Below are positions 10,501 to 24,400 of a stretch of DNA of 64,000 nucleotides, in pieces. Position 1 is the stretch's first letter. Each line of letters opens with the position of its first letter. The stretch covers positions 2,048,501 to 2,112,500 of the forward strand of contig NC_091881.1 in the NCBI RefSeq assembly GCF_019399895.1, given 5' to 3'. A program made the position numbers and the translations under genes. Below the pieces are notes generated by a model, which was given only the letters and a program-made list of their open reading frames with translations, was not told the origin of the DNA and made no database searches. Source of the stretch: Cardiocondyla obscurior (lineage: Eukaryota; Arthropoda; Insecta; Hymenoptera; Formicidae).

Positions 10501-11240
10501 TTATTTATCGATTTCGAGACTTAATGACATTTCTGGTTGGGTCCATATATAGCCTGTGCGTGTCATGCTACAGTGTGCGTCGTAATATCTTCCTGGCGCA
10601 CGGCAATAAGACCATCTCGGACAACGACACCGGAATTTGCTATGAAACTCTTCTTTGCACACCTCATTCCACCAGCAGGTTCTCTAAAAAAGAAAAACGT
10701 CAAAATACAGAAATTAATCTTTTACTTTAAAAAAAAAAAATTTTTTTTATTAAATAATGTAAAATATATTTATTTTTTAGTCATTTACCTCCGCCAAATA
10801 GCCTCTTACGCTTTGATCGCTGTAATTTCTTTTCGTAATTATGTGTTTGGCATTCGCCGAATATACTCTCGTGCATAAAGCCATTATCAATAAAAAACAT
10901 AACGCAGTCCTGTCCTAGAAGAGAATAATCTATATAAATTACGCTCTATACGTAAGTAATTAATCAACACATTTTCCATTAGAAATACCAGATGTTCGAA
11001 CTTTATAAACTTCTATCGAAATTTCTTTTCTTTCTTTTTTTTTTTTTGTTTTTTTGCAGAACTTTATTTATATACTTATTCGTTTAATTTTGATGTACTC
11101 GCGTGACAATCGTTGCGAATAAATAAATCCTTCCGTTAATCAGCTATGTTTTACAGGACGACTTGTTTTGGAACATTTAATTGGCCGAAAAACCCGATGA
11201 TTTTACATTCTCGTTCACTCACACTTACAATTCCCCTCAT
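10501..11240 (-). CDS. Small secreted cysteine-rich protein, 106 aa, three exons
   Basis: Exons 11240-11229, 10914-10789 and 10683-10501 join at two phase-0 junctions. Exon 1 contributes only MRGI before a strong donor (GTAAGTGT). Exon 2 continues the signal peptide (LCFLLIMALCTRVYSA) and a basic propeptide-like stretch. Exon 3 holds six cysteines in the pattern C-x5-C-x9-C-x-C-x5-C-x10-C, then TGYIWTQPE and an acidic tail. Six cysteines suggest three disulfides in a compact extracellular domain. A signal peptide completed across an intron, clean phases and concentrated cysteines make it very likely a real gene. I do not recognise the family. A growth-factor-like, protease-inhibitor-like or other secreted peptide role is possible and I do not choose between them. 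It is divergent to NDUFS4. Confidence 0.7.
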
Positions 11241-11982
11241 CTCTCTGGCTTGGTCTCGCGCGAGAGCAACAACCCTGACTTCGATTCCGGATTACATGTG
11301 AAAGGTACGGGAAGGGTTACGAGACTTGCGAGCTGCATTTGCCCACCGCCGTGTCACTCGCGACGCATTATTCCTACACGCAGCAGTTCTCCTTGGTTCT
11401 CCTAAGAGAAGAACGTCGGAGCATGCGTACGTTCAGTACTCTTTGACACCGTTGAGGGCTGGTCAGTTTCTTTCTCTCTCTCTCTTTTCGCTCTCTTACT
11501 GCTTCTCGCATCCCGTAGCGATCGATTGAGCACTTGTAACGACGCACAAAAGATACGATCTCTTCACAAAAACTGTAATAGTATTATAAATTAAATTAAA
11601 GGAGACAAATTTTAATAATAAAAAATACTGTGACGATTAGAAGAGAATAATTTAATAAAAAAAAATATAATATTTGGTCAAATAGTAACTGTATATCAAT
11701 TGTTAAAAATTATTTGAAAAAGAATTTAGATTTAATAATGTAAAAGTGAATTGTTTTTATACTTCTAAGAATATTTTTAGAATTAAAATAGAATGAAAAA
11801 ATGTGTATAATAATCTTCACGTATGGCAATATAGTTTTAAAAAACCGTGTCGGAACTTCATCGCACCATCTGTCAGTCGCGAAATGAATTAGTTTTGCCG
11901 ACAGCTGTTCCAAATCTAAAGTTGTTTCGTATGATCAGGTGTTTTACATCGAACTTTAATTTACCGCAGTTTTACAAACGAA
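11241..11982. other. Divergent promoter region between the cysteine-rich gene and NDUFS4
   Basis: The first 300 bases are GC- and CT-rich (CT run near 11472-11500) and likely hold the upstream gene's 5' UTR and promoter. The remaining 450 bases are AT-rich. Open frames here lack ATG starts or are low-complexity; I do not call a gene. Confidence 0.5.
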
Positions 11983-12968
11983 ATGGCGTCCCGCGCATTA
12001 CTGCAGCAGTATACGAGTGGAATTAGCAGGAGCAGTCTTGGGTATCTTGTTTCATTAACTTTTTTAGATTAACAATGGCAAAAACATAAAGGAGGTCTAA
12101 CCTCAAAATTTTACATAACAGATCGATTAAGTCTATGTTAAATTATATTAAATGTTATTTTAATATTTTAATTTATTTAAATCGTAACCTTCTAAGAATT
12201 TTTCTATGTGTAAATGCAACAAATTTGATTGTAATCATTTTTTTAATCTTAGAAAACCATTTACAATTTATATTTAAATTGTTACAATTACGATGCAAAA
12301 ACTGGAGCATGACGTTAGTTTATAAAAAATTATTTAAAAGCTTACGTGTTTAAAAATTCTTATACAAAGTTTTCATACAGATTGAGCAGGTTATTTTCGA
12401 CCAAAGCCTCCGACATTGAAAATAAATCTGACCTGCCACAGCGTAAGAACCTCCAAGAGGCCTTAATGACGAAAGAGGAGGTCAAAGTTATGCAAGCCTT
12501 GAAGAGTACAATTACTGTAGCTGATGAGGACGTTGGTTATGTTTCTGGTGTTCCCGAAGAGCATATAAAGACGCGCAAAGTACGGATTTATCAGCCTGCC
12601 AAAAATGCCATGCAATCGGGAACGAATAATATTCACTTTTGGCAAATTGACTTTGATACACGCGAACGCTGGGAGAATCCATTGATGGGGTGGACCTCCA
12701 GGTAAGTGTTATTTTTAAATAATTATACATGTAATAATTTAAAAGTATTAGTCAGGCTCGTAATATATGTAATATTTATTTTTAATGCAGTGGAGATCCT
12801 ATGTCAAATATAAAAGTTGATTTTGCAACGAAAGAGGAGGCAATTACACACTGCAAGAAGATGGGATGGGATTATTACGTGCAGAAACCAAACGTCAGTC
12901 AGCCAAAGTCTCGTAGTTACGGGGTGAATTTCTCGTGGAATAAACGTACTAGAGTTTCGACTAAATAA
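11983..12968 (+). CDS. NDUFS4: NADH dehydrogenase [ubiquinone] iron-sulfur protein 4 (complex I 18-kDa subunit)
   Basis: Exons 11983-12041, 12381-12701 and 12791-12968 join with phase-2 junctions to 185 residues. The N-terminus (MASRALLQQYTSGISRSSL, then RLFSTKA) is a typical mitochondrial presequence with a likely cleavage site near RLFS/TK. The body carries the NDUFS4 family hallmarks: VRIYQPAKNAMQSGT, WQIDFDTRERWENPLMGW and, after the last junction, GDPMSNIKVDFATKEEAI, KMGWDYYVQKP and a C-terminal KSRSYGVNFSWNKRTR. NDUFS4 is an accessory subunit of the peripheral arm of complex I near the N-module, needed late in assembly. Nothing is missing and the length fits the family. Confidence 0.96.
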
Positions 12969-13072
12969 TTTATAGACTTGCAAGATAATCGTTCTTAATT
13001 TTGAGTAAGATGAATGCATCGCCAATTGTAGTCGTCTAAAATAATTATGAAATTAATATGTATGATATTGCA

Positions 13073-13078
13073 AATAAA
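13073..13078 (+). promoter_or_regulatory. Candidate poly(A) signal of NDUFS4
   Basis: AATAAA lies 105 bases past the NDUFS4 stop codon on the same strand, a normal spacing for a short insect 3' UTR. Confidence 0.5.
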
Positions 13079-14053
13079 TGTATATAATATATATGTATAT
13101 ATTTAGCACAATGATATTTTTTATTAAGGAAGACAATGAACGGAAGTGGTGACACATTCCAACAAAAGCAATGTCTGTCTGATAACGTTTTAACATTTCT
13201 AGTTATATTTCGTTTGTATTATTATTTATAATTATACTACAATATTGTTAACAACGTTGTGTATTGACGAGTTTGCGCGCCTTCAAGTTAGACGGAGCGA
13301 AATAAGAAGTATCATACAGTACGCATTCAAATTCAAGATTGACCTAAAATTATCGGAGATCATGTTAAAACGTCTTGGTATCGTATCGAAAATGTGAATC
13401 TCCTTTCAAGCTTGTTACACTTTGATTTTACATTCGTGTGGTTAACTAAGCCTTTCTTCTTTATCTAAAGAACATATTGCAATTATTACCGTTCCTTTTA
13501 ATTATGCTTAATATGAAATTGAAAAAAAAATAAAAATAAAAAAGCTTAGATGTTCAGCGTACATTAACGCGGTAATAGTTAACGTTAAAAATCGAAAAGT
13601 CGGCGAATTTTATACTTGAAATGTATATCAGGATAATGAATGAAAAGATAATATAATCTCCTTTGCTTAACTATGCAGACGCATTTCAAATGAGATTATA
13701 TTTGAGGATTAATCGTCAGGATACTTTATGTAAAAATTTTTTTTCGCAATTTTCTTAATATTAATAGTAATCGCTTTATATCGAAACGTTTCTGTAATCT
13801 GAAAAGGAACAGGAAATTGCTATTAGTTGACCAAGGTCGTTGTTGCAAACGAACCCTCAATTATTTATAATTAAGACATAAAGCGAAGGAAAAAACGTGC
13901 GCAATTGTATTTGATAAGAGCGAAATATGAGAAATGGCCTACGATATTACTACCGCATAAAGTATAGAATGGCAAGAGAAAAATTATATAAGAAAAATAA
14001 GTTGCCATTACGAAAAGCGTTTGAATATCATTAAATTGCCAGCAATTTATTAG

Positions 14054-14323
14054 CTAAATCATATAATATTTTAAATTTCTAGTGTAACACAGGTATGTAC
14101 GCTGAAAGGCAGATATGACGACGGCAGCTAGCGAACGTGACTTTATTATAGCGTCGTGCACGTCGAGTTTCACATGTACCGCATCTATATACTGCGCCGG
14201 CCAGTTTGCCGATGACTGATTTCTTCCCGTTCTCTCCATCCTCTGCCTCTGCCGCCTAAGATTACGTACGTACGCTAGCCACTGTCGCCGCAGAAAACAG
14301 CATATCTGCTCTTCGGTGTACAT
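14054..14323 (-). CDS. Possible small ORF, 89 codons, unrecognised
   Basis: An ATG frame starting MYTEEQICCFLRRQWLAYVR lies in a locally GC-richer patch downstream of the channel gene and on its strand. It is Arg-rich early and has no signal peptide. It could be a short gene, an alternative 3' exon of the channel or chance; nothing in the sequence decides. Confidence 0.2.
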   Translation of the reverse strand: MYTEEQICCFLRRQWLAYVRNLRRQRQRMERTGRNQSSANWPAQYIDAVHVKLDVHDAIIKSRSLAAVVISAFQRTYLCYTRNLKYYMI

Positions 14324-17300
14324 ACTTTAAACTCGTCTCATGCGGATTCTTTTTTTTTATCATGCTTCTCGAGAAATAATTATCTTTTAAAAATATAATT
14401 ATATTTTATAGTTTGAAATTATTTATTAATCCGGTTTACTTTTTTTGTATTGAATCTTTTTTAATAATATAATCCTAATAGCCTTTCCTCCGATTGCGCT
14501 CTTAAGCATCAAGATTTTATTAGAAATTAAAAAATATTACAAAGAACTTCAGCCAAAATTTTGAATTCATAAGTATCTAATATCAGAGATTAACAATCCA
14601 ACTTCGCGCACGTAAATTCCAGTTCTTCTTTTAAGATTTACCTATTGTTCCGCAAAGACACATTTGAGACAACACCGGGAATTTGCGGTTAAAAGCAATA
14701 GATTAACGATTGTATCTAATAATTTTAATAATAATTATAAAGTTTCATGGAAGCAGCCGCTTTATTGAGCAGCTCTCCTTTTCTTCCTTTTTTTTTTTTT
14801 TTTTTTTTTAATTGTTGCAAAGAAATCTCGCGCTTACATCCCAATCAGATACTTTTAAAGACACTAACGGTTTATATGTACCCTATGTAATTTGCCCTGT
14901 GCAATTATGTTATCTGAATGTACAATTTATCTATACGTAACTTGCGACAGAGAGATCATCCCCTTATCCCGCGGTTTGGAGCTCGGCGACGGGCGAAGGT
15001 TTCCCGATCAAAATGACCGAAATCCCCGATCTCAAGCAGAAAAATTAGCAAGGAAGGAATCGACTCGAGAAAAAACACACTTAGCAAAGCTTCCATCCCC
15101 ACGAAACGCGTTTTTCTTTCTCTCTCGCACTCATAATTCTAAAAACTACAGCGATATTGTTAACAGCGATGCGAATCGCCGTTCTCATTTTATATGCATA
15201 TTTATACATGTATAATAATTACCGTATGCGTGTGGTATGTTTTACATACACATGTGATGTATCAAACATATACACCAGTCGCTCGATAAGTAATATATCA
15301 CGTGAAGGATATAAAGAAAGCATACATTTATTAATTTAATTTTACGCTTAGTTAATTAAAAAATTAATAATTAATAATAATCATAATTTCAATTACGTTT
15401 ATTGCCTCGAAGACTGAATTTCTCAATTCTATTCCGACAAAAATATGATGGAACACATATCAGACAAAATAAATACATTACTTATCGAATGACTTTTTAT
15501 ATATTGGCATATACATGCATGTATATATATTTAATTAGCGAGTATGGATATATGCAGGTTTGAGCGTAACGCGATTATTCGCCCGCGCACGCGGAGGCGC
15601 GATTGAAAAAAGGGCTAGTCGTAGGTTCTAATATGCGGGGCATGATCTCTCCTGTATCAGGGTGAAGCCACCCCCGCATGATTGTACGGATCGCCATAGG
15701 AGACGCAGCTCCTCGAAAGAACGGCAGCCGAGATACGTCCGGTCGGTTCCGTTGTTCCGTGAAGGGACAGTATATCTTTAATTTTCCCTGTTCTATCTAT
15801 GTATACATATATGTACAAGCGCGTATGCGAAGCCACATACGGGACGAGAACCGGCCATTTTATTACGTGAAATTAAGAACTTGCAAACACGCTTGCTCCA
15901 GAAATTTCTTTTCTTTCTCATCGGAGAGAATTATTTGCGTCTGCAACAGAACATTAGTGAAACTTTACATTCGCATAAATAACATTAAATGTTCTTTATT
16001 CTTTGCACGTATTCTCGCTCTCTCCCTTTTTCTTTCTCTCCCGTATGTGTGCATATATAATTTTTAATTGACGTGTTTTTATCGTGTATATATGTATATG
16101 GCCTCGTGAAAACCAGCTCCCGAGGATCTCAGAGTTCTTCAGCGAATCTCTATAAGTTCGCTGAACTCTCGAGCCGCCAAAAACAATTATCGTTTTTAAA
16201 ACATCTTCCCACCCCAGAAAAAAAAACAAAGACAACATTTCTTTATTTTTCCCCCATTTCCTTCTTCTTTTTTTTTGTCGTTCTCGCGCGAATAAAATTG
16301 TTAAGCTCGCCAAAGGTGCTACGGTCTGATTTACATCGTCGAATATAGCAATATGTCTTAATGAAACGCTAGGCTGGCCTAATTAATTCTACACAATCGC
16401 GAATTGCCGTTCGCCGCAGCGCAGACATTTGAGAGATACGTGTGAACGTTTTATTAAATAATCCTTTAACTTTCAAACGACTCCTCTGATGCTTTAGCAG
16501 AGTTCTTTTTTTATTACAAAATAAAAAAAAAACTGACGAAAAAATTTTTATTAAAAAAAAATGTTCTAAACAGCTTTTCGTTCACGTTCGAATGACTTAA
16601 GAGGTACCGATCGAATGTATGCGCTATGCGAGCCAGAAGTCCGGCAGTTCGATGCCCGATCGCTGGGTGTCCGCTAATTGTTAATAGGCACTATAGGTCA
16701 ACGTGAGGTTACGATTTCTCGGCAGCGACGTTCTCGCGTAAAGGAGGAGAACGTCGAGAGGGACGTTGGTCCGGTCCTCCATCTCAGAACGACAGGAATT
16801 TTTCCCAGAAGGTTAACACTAACATAATTCGAAATACAATGTCTATCTAGACAATAATAACGGCGTAATCTCCTTAAAATAATTCGTTGTACATGGAAAT
16901 TCGAACGTGCGTCCCCTCCCACTCCTCCTCCCCGCGTTCGTCCGAGAGATCTCTAATGAAATCTAGCGAAAGTCCTCACGTGCTTTTTTTTCTTCGCGAA
17001 AGATAGCATTTTTCTTTGACGCCACAACAAAGAAGGGTAGATTTAGCATTAATAATCAATCAGGTGCCAATAATGACAAGAGAAACATGTTCCAAAAGCC
17101 GCTTCACTATTCGTCGCTTCCTTCCTTAGAAAGAAGAATATCGCAAGATTAAAAATTTAACTCACTAATTTCATTATTAATATTGAAATTTTATAGAATT
17201 ATGCTTAAAAAATTAAAGAAAGAAATTGTGTCGTACAAAAATAATAATATATGTATATAAAATATTAACAAAGAGCTGCAGTAAAAAAGCGGACTTGTTT

Positions 17301-19946
17301 TGCGGATTAGTAAAAATTCAGATTGTATTCGATATCTGCCTCTCTTAATTAAACCTGTTATCGGTATATGTATAATCAGATACGAGTATTAAAAGATCAT
17401 TACTAATATTTGACAAAATTCGATTACTAATGATCTCTACAAAAGCAATGGAATCAATTTTATAAAGAATTTGTGATTGATAAAAGATTGCTGCTCTTAG
17501 GAAGTTTATTGAAACCGCGTGTAGTCAGATATTTACTTTTTTTTTTAAAGCTATCTGTTTAAGAATTTTAGTAAAAATCAATGCTGAAGATTGAATCGAG
17601 CGTTTAGTTCAAAATTAATTTTTTTTAATGACAATAGGAATCGTTGAAAAAAATCTCAATTTATTTTACTTAAACGTATGAAGAATAGAAATTTTTTAGT
17701 TATACTTGTTCGACGTTGATTAGTGCTAATAAAGCTTTAGGTATTGTTATTTTTTTTAGAATATTGTTTGAGTTAAATTAACGTACAGTTTTAGAACTGT
17801 TCGATTCCCAAAATGTGAACATCTCACTTTTAAATGCACTAGCAAATAATATTCGTGGTTTCTTCACACCTTTGCTTAATTCACGAAAGATTTTTGTCTT
17901 GAATAACTTTATAATTTTATAAACAATGTAATCTTTGCATAAAAATTAATTCACATTTTTTAAGCTACGATGTCAACGTCTCCTATTTTACGCCGATCAG
18001 AGATCATGATGAAAGAAAGAGAATTGGAATACTTTGGTTACGATGATAATCGCTGAAGAAAGTTTCTTTTCGAACATTATTTTCGTCTGCGTTTCATTTT
18101 TCTTTCCTTTTTTTCGATCTCTTTCGCCGTTAGTGACGCAATTAATTTATCCTAAGATTTGAGGCAGTACTCTTTTTGTATACCGATAAAATTCGTTCTT
18201 CGTAGCAAACTCCGGGCGGTCTGCGTTATCTACGTGCTAACAATCTAAATTTTCCTTTTTTTTTTCTTCTGTGAAGAGAAAACCGTACAACAGATTCAAA
18301 TGTGCCCAGATTTGGTCCGACCACCCTTAATTACGACGTAAGAGACAAGGATCACGACGTGTATAAATGTAGAGATGTAATAAAAAGATTTTATTAGACG
18401 CTAACCGAGAAATGTTTCTATATGCACGTGGATGCAAATATCGCTCTTTCGATTATTGAAGCCATATTAAATCAGTATTAAAAGTTATTCGGTGATATCA
18501 AAAAGTTTAATAAAATTTAAAGTGTTGAAACGCTACTTTTAGTAAGCCAGTTATCGTAATTAATTTTTGTGGCTTATTAGATAATTGGAAATTTTAAAAT
18601 TGCGTCTAATAATACTATATGAAATGTTATTATTAAATATTCCAATTATCTAAAAAAAAATTTCGATTTAATATTTTAGTGCGTTTGAAATATTTTAAGA
18701 ATTTTCAAGCTTGAAGTTTCAGCGTTGAGCATATATATTAATAATTAAATTAATTAAGATTTTTCTCATTAAAAAAACAAACGATGATAATTATGAATTT
18801 TAAAGCATGCTTTTACCAGGGTAGCGTAAACTACTAGAAATAGTCGCTATCTTAGAAGAAAGTTCATTTGTCGATAGTTTGCGCTTATTGTAAAGCAATT
18901 GATTGATGATTAGTGAACATTGCAATGAATTCGAATGCAATCGTCAAAATGTTGACTGGCATTAAATACTTTATATCGATTACTTTTATGCATCGTTTAG
19001 CTTAATGCACTCGTAATAATGCTTCTTATTTCTCGCGTTTGATGCAGTATTCTTTTCCTGACGAAACTACTAAGACTTATTTGTGGCTTACACTTAATAC
19101 TAATTATATATAGCATAGACAAAACTGCTAATGTAGAAACTAACGCTGCACACAATTTGTACATATCAGTATGATCAAAAGGCGTTGGAAATATATAGTT
19201 AAAATGTACTAATTAAGATTTATATCTTAAAATGTTCTTGGAAAGCAGTAAATTGACCTTAGAATTTACGATAATATTAATGACGTTTCGCCAATCGCGT
19301 CACTGTGAATTTTTATTACGTAGCAAAATTGATAATATATCGTTTGTTATTTAGACTAAGTTACTGATGCGTCCTAACAAATTAAGTTTCTGTTTCGAAA
19401 ACGGCTACATCTGGTTTTTTTCGCTACGCTGGTAATTCATCTTTAAGTAATTTCCTCGTCGTCAAAGGAACCCAGCATTACGATACATGCATTTTTATCA
19501 AAAAGCAAGTAGCGTCGACATCATAATCAGTATCCAGGTTCCTCTAACGATGTTTGCAACAGAAAAGTTGTCAGAAATTTTCTTTTCAATCTCGTCCTTG
19601 TCCCTTTTTTCGTTTTTTAATGCAATGGCTCTCAACCTTACTCAATCCTACGATTACTTTTTTTTTTTTTGCCTCAAATTGGCCGAGAACCATTGCTATA
19701 TATGTATATCTCTCATCTGACATTTCGATGATGCATGCATACTCACACACGCAACAAACGTAACATACGTGTCGCTCTTCGTCTCGAGGAGATTCGCCTC
19801 GAAGAAGCCATGCTGATTATCGCCCTATCTAGAATTATTTCTGCGCTGTGAAAAGTCTACTTGTATGTATATATTATAGGTCTACGTATGTATTATCACT
19901 GAGTGGCGCCGCTGTCACTATCCGGCGTGGTGACCGTCGACTAGGA

Positions 19947-21489
19947 TCAGCTGTCGTCCGGCGTGTCCTGATATTCCTCGCTCTCTCTGTGCACCAGCAC
20001 GTGCACCACCGTAGCCTCCGACTGCTGCCGAATGAGCGGTGGCCTCGAGGGTGGTGCCGTGTTTTCCGGACTGGGTTCCGTCACTAAAATACTCACGTCG
20101 CTACTCTCGACCGGCAACTGCACCGGCTCTGGCGGCGCCGTCCGACGTCTCAAACTACCACATCGTCGGTTAAACGCCTCTTTGATATCCCGTTGTAGCG
20201 TGTTTAGTGAGAGAGCAGTACCGCTCGGCCGCAGAGAACTGCGCTTCGAAGTCGGCGGGCTGAGTACATCATCCTCCAGATATTTCTCCACTGCGTCCTG
20301 CCGGCCCAGCGTCGGGCCCAGCGATCTGAAACAAAAAGCGAGCCGTTAACATACAAAGTATTCCAAATAACGTGTCAGTTCCGAAAACTGTGAATAAAAA
20401 ATTAAAATCGAAGACGAAAAGTTATAGTATATGCATAATTTTATAAAATTGTCGATCGTTATTCGATCAGAAAAAAAAAGTAAAAACGTTTAGGTTAGCT
20501 TTTGGGTATATTTAATTTATTTTGATCAATTTTAACATAAAATAATTATTTAATATGACAGAAAGCTCTTAAATAATTCTAAGGATTTTTTTACAGGCGT
20601 AAAAGACTAAACTAACCTGACGGTAGCATGGGAGTCCGAGCCGGAGCTGGAGGCAGCAGAGGGTTGATCGGCGGTTGGTGAGGGACGGGACACGGTTAGC
20701 GCCGGGGGTGGCAGGTCCTCGTGGGTTCCGGTGGCGCCGGAGAGCAACAGCAGAGGAAGATTCGGGAACAACCACGCCGAAGCGGTGCCGAGTTCGCTGA
20801 GATCGCTGGCGTCGCTGGCCCTGGAGGACTTGCGGCTACTGGCCCGGCTACCCCGATGCACGTGCAGCAGGGCCGACAGCTTACCGCTCCATCCGCTCCC
20901 GCCCTTACCATCCACGCCACCCGGGCTCGAAGTCTGTGTCTGCGAGTCCACTTCCTGAGCAATTCTCTCGCGTTCCTTTTTCATCCTGCCATTTTATATT
21001 GAATTTAAAAACTCATACATAATTATATTTTAAGAAAAAAGTAAAATAATAATTATTTCCTTATAAAACAATTTTAATTTTATGAAAAAAAAAAAATTAT
21101 ATGTTTAATCAAAAGTTAATTATACTCACGCAATGTACTCCCTTATAGTACGTTGAATCAACCTGGCAGCTTTGTCTTGTCGCTTCCAAATTCTCGTGGA
21201 AGACACTATCTCTAGTTCTTTCCTTGTTGGAAACTGCTTCTTAAACTTGACGTCCATTTGTTCTTGTAGCTTCCTGAAGTCATCCGACTCCTCGACGTGC
21301 CCAAGAACGTGCTTGACGAGCGCGTGTAGGATGTCCAGACAATGAATCTTGTTACCCTTTGCGATGGGAAGATTAAAGCTGACCAACGCTACCACGTTGG
21401 GCTTTGATATCCCCAGCGGCGGGTCCAGGCTCGCTATAAAATCGCTCAACTGCGAGAAACTAATAAATTGCGTCGCATGCGGATCGTAC
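19947..21489 (-). other. NaCP60E: Channel C-terminal tail exons
   Basis: Exon 21489-21130 encodes an EF-hand-like region (YDPHATQFISFSQLSDFI) and an IQ-type calmodulin-binding segment (AARLIQRTIREYI). Exons 20985-20617 and 20325-19947 encode a long GC-rich, low-complexity tail rich in Ser, Gly and Pro, ending YQDTPDDS and a TGA stop. The tail does not end in a recognisable PDZ ligand. Confidence 0.88.
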
Positions 21490-24400
21490 CTAAAAAAAAA
21501 AAATTTAATTTAAAATTGCGGTAAAATCGTAATCGTTTGTTATTAATTTTCTATTACTTTGCTATCAAATTTAACATTTCTGAAAATATACGACTGCACA
21601 CTTTCGAATATTTTATAGGTATAACTTATCGAATAAAACATTTTTTTTACAGAATAAAAAATAAAATCTTACTTCGACCATCGTATGTAGAACATCTCTA
21701 AGTCATCTTCGACGATGCCAATCTCTTCTTCTTGATGAGCTTGATTAAAATTTTCCAAGATAATGGCAATGTACATGTTGATAACTATCATGTAGCTAAT
21801 AATGATAAATGATGTGAAATACGTGATTGCTAGCAAGGGGTATCCACAATCTCCATTCATCTGTCGGCTGTTCGGAGTAGGATCGCATTCAGGTGGTTGC
21901 ACCATCAGCGATTCCAATACATCGTTCCATCCAGCCGAAGTCATCAAACGGAATAATAGCTGCATACTTCTACCAAAGGTTTCGAAGTTCACCTACAAAC
22001 CAACATATTTCATTTCGTTTAATAAATCTTCAGTAAAGCTGTTAAAAAGATACAAATTACTTTTAATTATATACAACATAAAATCTTTAAGTTATAATCG
22101 ATATAATTGTTTACACTGACCATATCGTCCAATGCGCCTTGTTTCCTAACATGTCCGAAAACAGACATGCCGATGATGGCGTAGATAAACGTAATCAGGG
22201 CCAGGAGGGCCCCGATGTTGAAGAGCGCTGGAAGACTGACGACAAGAGCAAAGAGCAGCTTGCGGATACCTTTCGCAGCTTTAATGAGCCTCAAGATTCT
22301 GCCAATTCTGAACACCCTCACGACTCGCAAGAGCGTCGGGGACACAGGAAAGTCCATCATGATGTCTTCCATAAGAATACCCAGTATGGATGCCAACACA
22401 AGTAAAAAGTCGAACAGATTCCACGGTACCGTGAAATAATGATAACGTAGACCTATTATCTTGACGATCGCCTCCAAACCGAAAACCGTCGTGAAAAATG
22501 CATTTGACACTTCGAGGACGAAGAAGATGGGATGTGGTTGATTATAGTGCTCGATTCCCATCGTCAGCATGTTGAGAAATATCAAAACGAAGATAGCTAT
22601 TTCGAATCTAGAAAATCGTATAAAAAATTAGTCATATTTTCCCACGTGATAAATTTGCGACAAACTTAATTATCATTCTTCTTAAAATATATAGACAGGT
22701 CATACACATTTAGCATTTGTGCGTCGAAAATGACGTAAATAGTATTCGCTGTCGGTAGATGAAACAAATATAACATTTAACTCTAGCATTCATTCGTTTT
22801 TCTTACATAATCAAATTAAAACAGTGCCTCAGAAATAGAGCAAAAATTATACAGCTATAATTAGTTAACATCTAAAATCTTGATTGTAAGTCATGTTACA
22901 TGTAGCGGTAACTCTATAACTGTATGTTTGGTCAAGAAAAGTTTTGTTGAAGTAATAGAATTCGTAATTCACGCATCGACTGTTGTAATAATTCTATATT
23001 CCACTATTGTGCAGCTAATTTTACATTTGCATGGACTTTACGAGAAAAGGGAATATCTAAACCCTGCGTGCAGAATTATAAAGTTCCGACGTTTACGTAA
23101 ACTCCCAGTTTGCGGCTTATCTCGTCTATTATGTACAGTTGTATCACTATACACCGACATTGTGTGTCTACAATTTAGAGGCGGTGAGAGCGTTAATGTC
23201 CTTTGAGTATCGATTTCCCATTACTCCGAAGAACGGATTGTGGAGTCACGACATTTATCTTTTGCAGTCTTGCCTCTTGGAAGCTGAAAAAAAATTCAAG
23301 CACTGTACTATATTTGTATACATATTACAAGCAGCTTGCATACGTTTGTAATAGAAAATGGAAAATGTTACTGCATCGAAAAATATGTGCAAATTATTTA
23401 TTAAATTAATAATGAGAGAAAAGAAAAGTTATCTACTTTATAATATAATTCAGTTCTTCTTCTTAAAAATTAACATTATTTAAATATTTTTATGGAAAGT
23501 CCTTTAAAAAATAGCTCAATCAAATTAAAAATGTTTATTCATATTTTCTCTTACCTCATTCGTTTAAAATCTAACGTTGTCCTCTTATCATTGACGAATG
23601 AAGAAATTGAAGTCGGAAATTATAATGGAAAACTTTTCTAACATTAAACGTTCTTCTCTCTTCAAGTTTCATATTTTTTATTTATGCGCTGTAGACTGCC
23701 GATGATAGTAATAATAACAATTTAATCTGCTAAAACTTATTTATACGACTTTAATCGTATAAATTTCAATTAACATACATGGTATAAAGTTCTGTGAAAC
23801 ATGCATTCAAACACAGCGGCGTGAACAACGAAGAGATGCACAATCGTGACTTCGAAATTACTTTTTAATAATAGTTTGCGACACAGACTTCTATATTTAC
23901 GTTAAATCGTTAACATCGCGCGATGGTCATAAAGGAATTCGAATAACTAGACTTAATTATAAAATAAGATCAATTTCAGGAATAATAGTTACAAGCGTTT
24001 ACTAATTAACATTAACAACTAATTAAAATGCCAATAGAGCAAAGAATCGTCGTCTGCTTACTAACGATTTAATTTAAGATGTCTGTGAATTGCAAGGAAA
24101 ATATGCATCTGCCGCATTGCTCGCGTTTAACTGTGATCGAATGCGTGCTGCACAGTACGACCGCCACATCGAACTCGCATATCGTTTTACGTCATTTTGA
24201 CCGCACCATTTACGTACATTCATTACGTTATATTGCAACAAACAATACACACGTGCATTTGATTATCTTGAAAAGAAGCTAGATTAACATTTTGGTATCC
24301 AACAATTGCGTCGATCGAATTATTACGAAAAATTTAATATGTAAATTACTAAACATAAATAATATTTTAAAAATACGATCTTAATAAAAGTACAAATAAA

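Larger units (their letters stand above)
12969..19946. other. 7-kb region without a supported gene (3' flank of NDUFS4 and of the DSC1 channel)
   Basis: The region lies between convergent genes. It is mostly AT-rich with several GC-richer patches (14,080-14,330, 14,920-15,120, 15,560-15,780, 16,600-16,960). Part of it is probably the long 3' UTR of the channel gene, but I cannot place the cleavage site. I see poly-T runs (for example 14,789-14,809) and a short hairpin at 15,633-15,679. No tRNA or rRNA gene was recognised. Confidence 0.5.

Noticed and set aside
11710..11913. 67-codon minus-strand frame upstream of NDUFS4
   Set aside because: It starts with TTG, not ATG, and its second half is AT-driven Ile/Phe/Lys sequence.
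16600..16665. tRNA-like or SINE-like B-box sequence (CGGCAGTTCGATGCCC)
   Set aside because: It only resembles a B-box. I found no matching A-box, no cloverleaf and no poly-A tail or target-site duplication.
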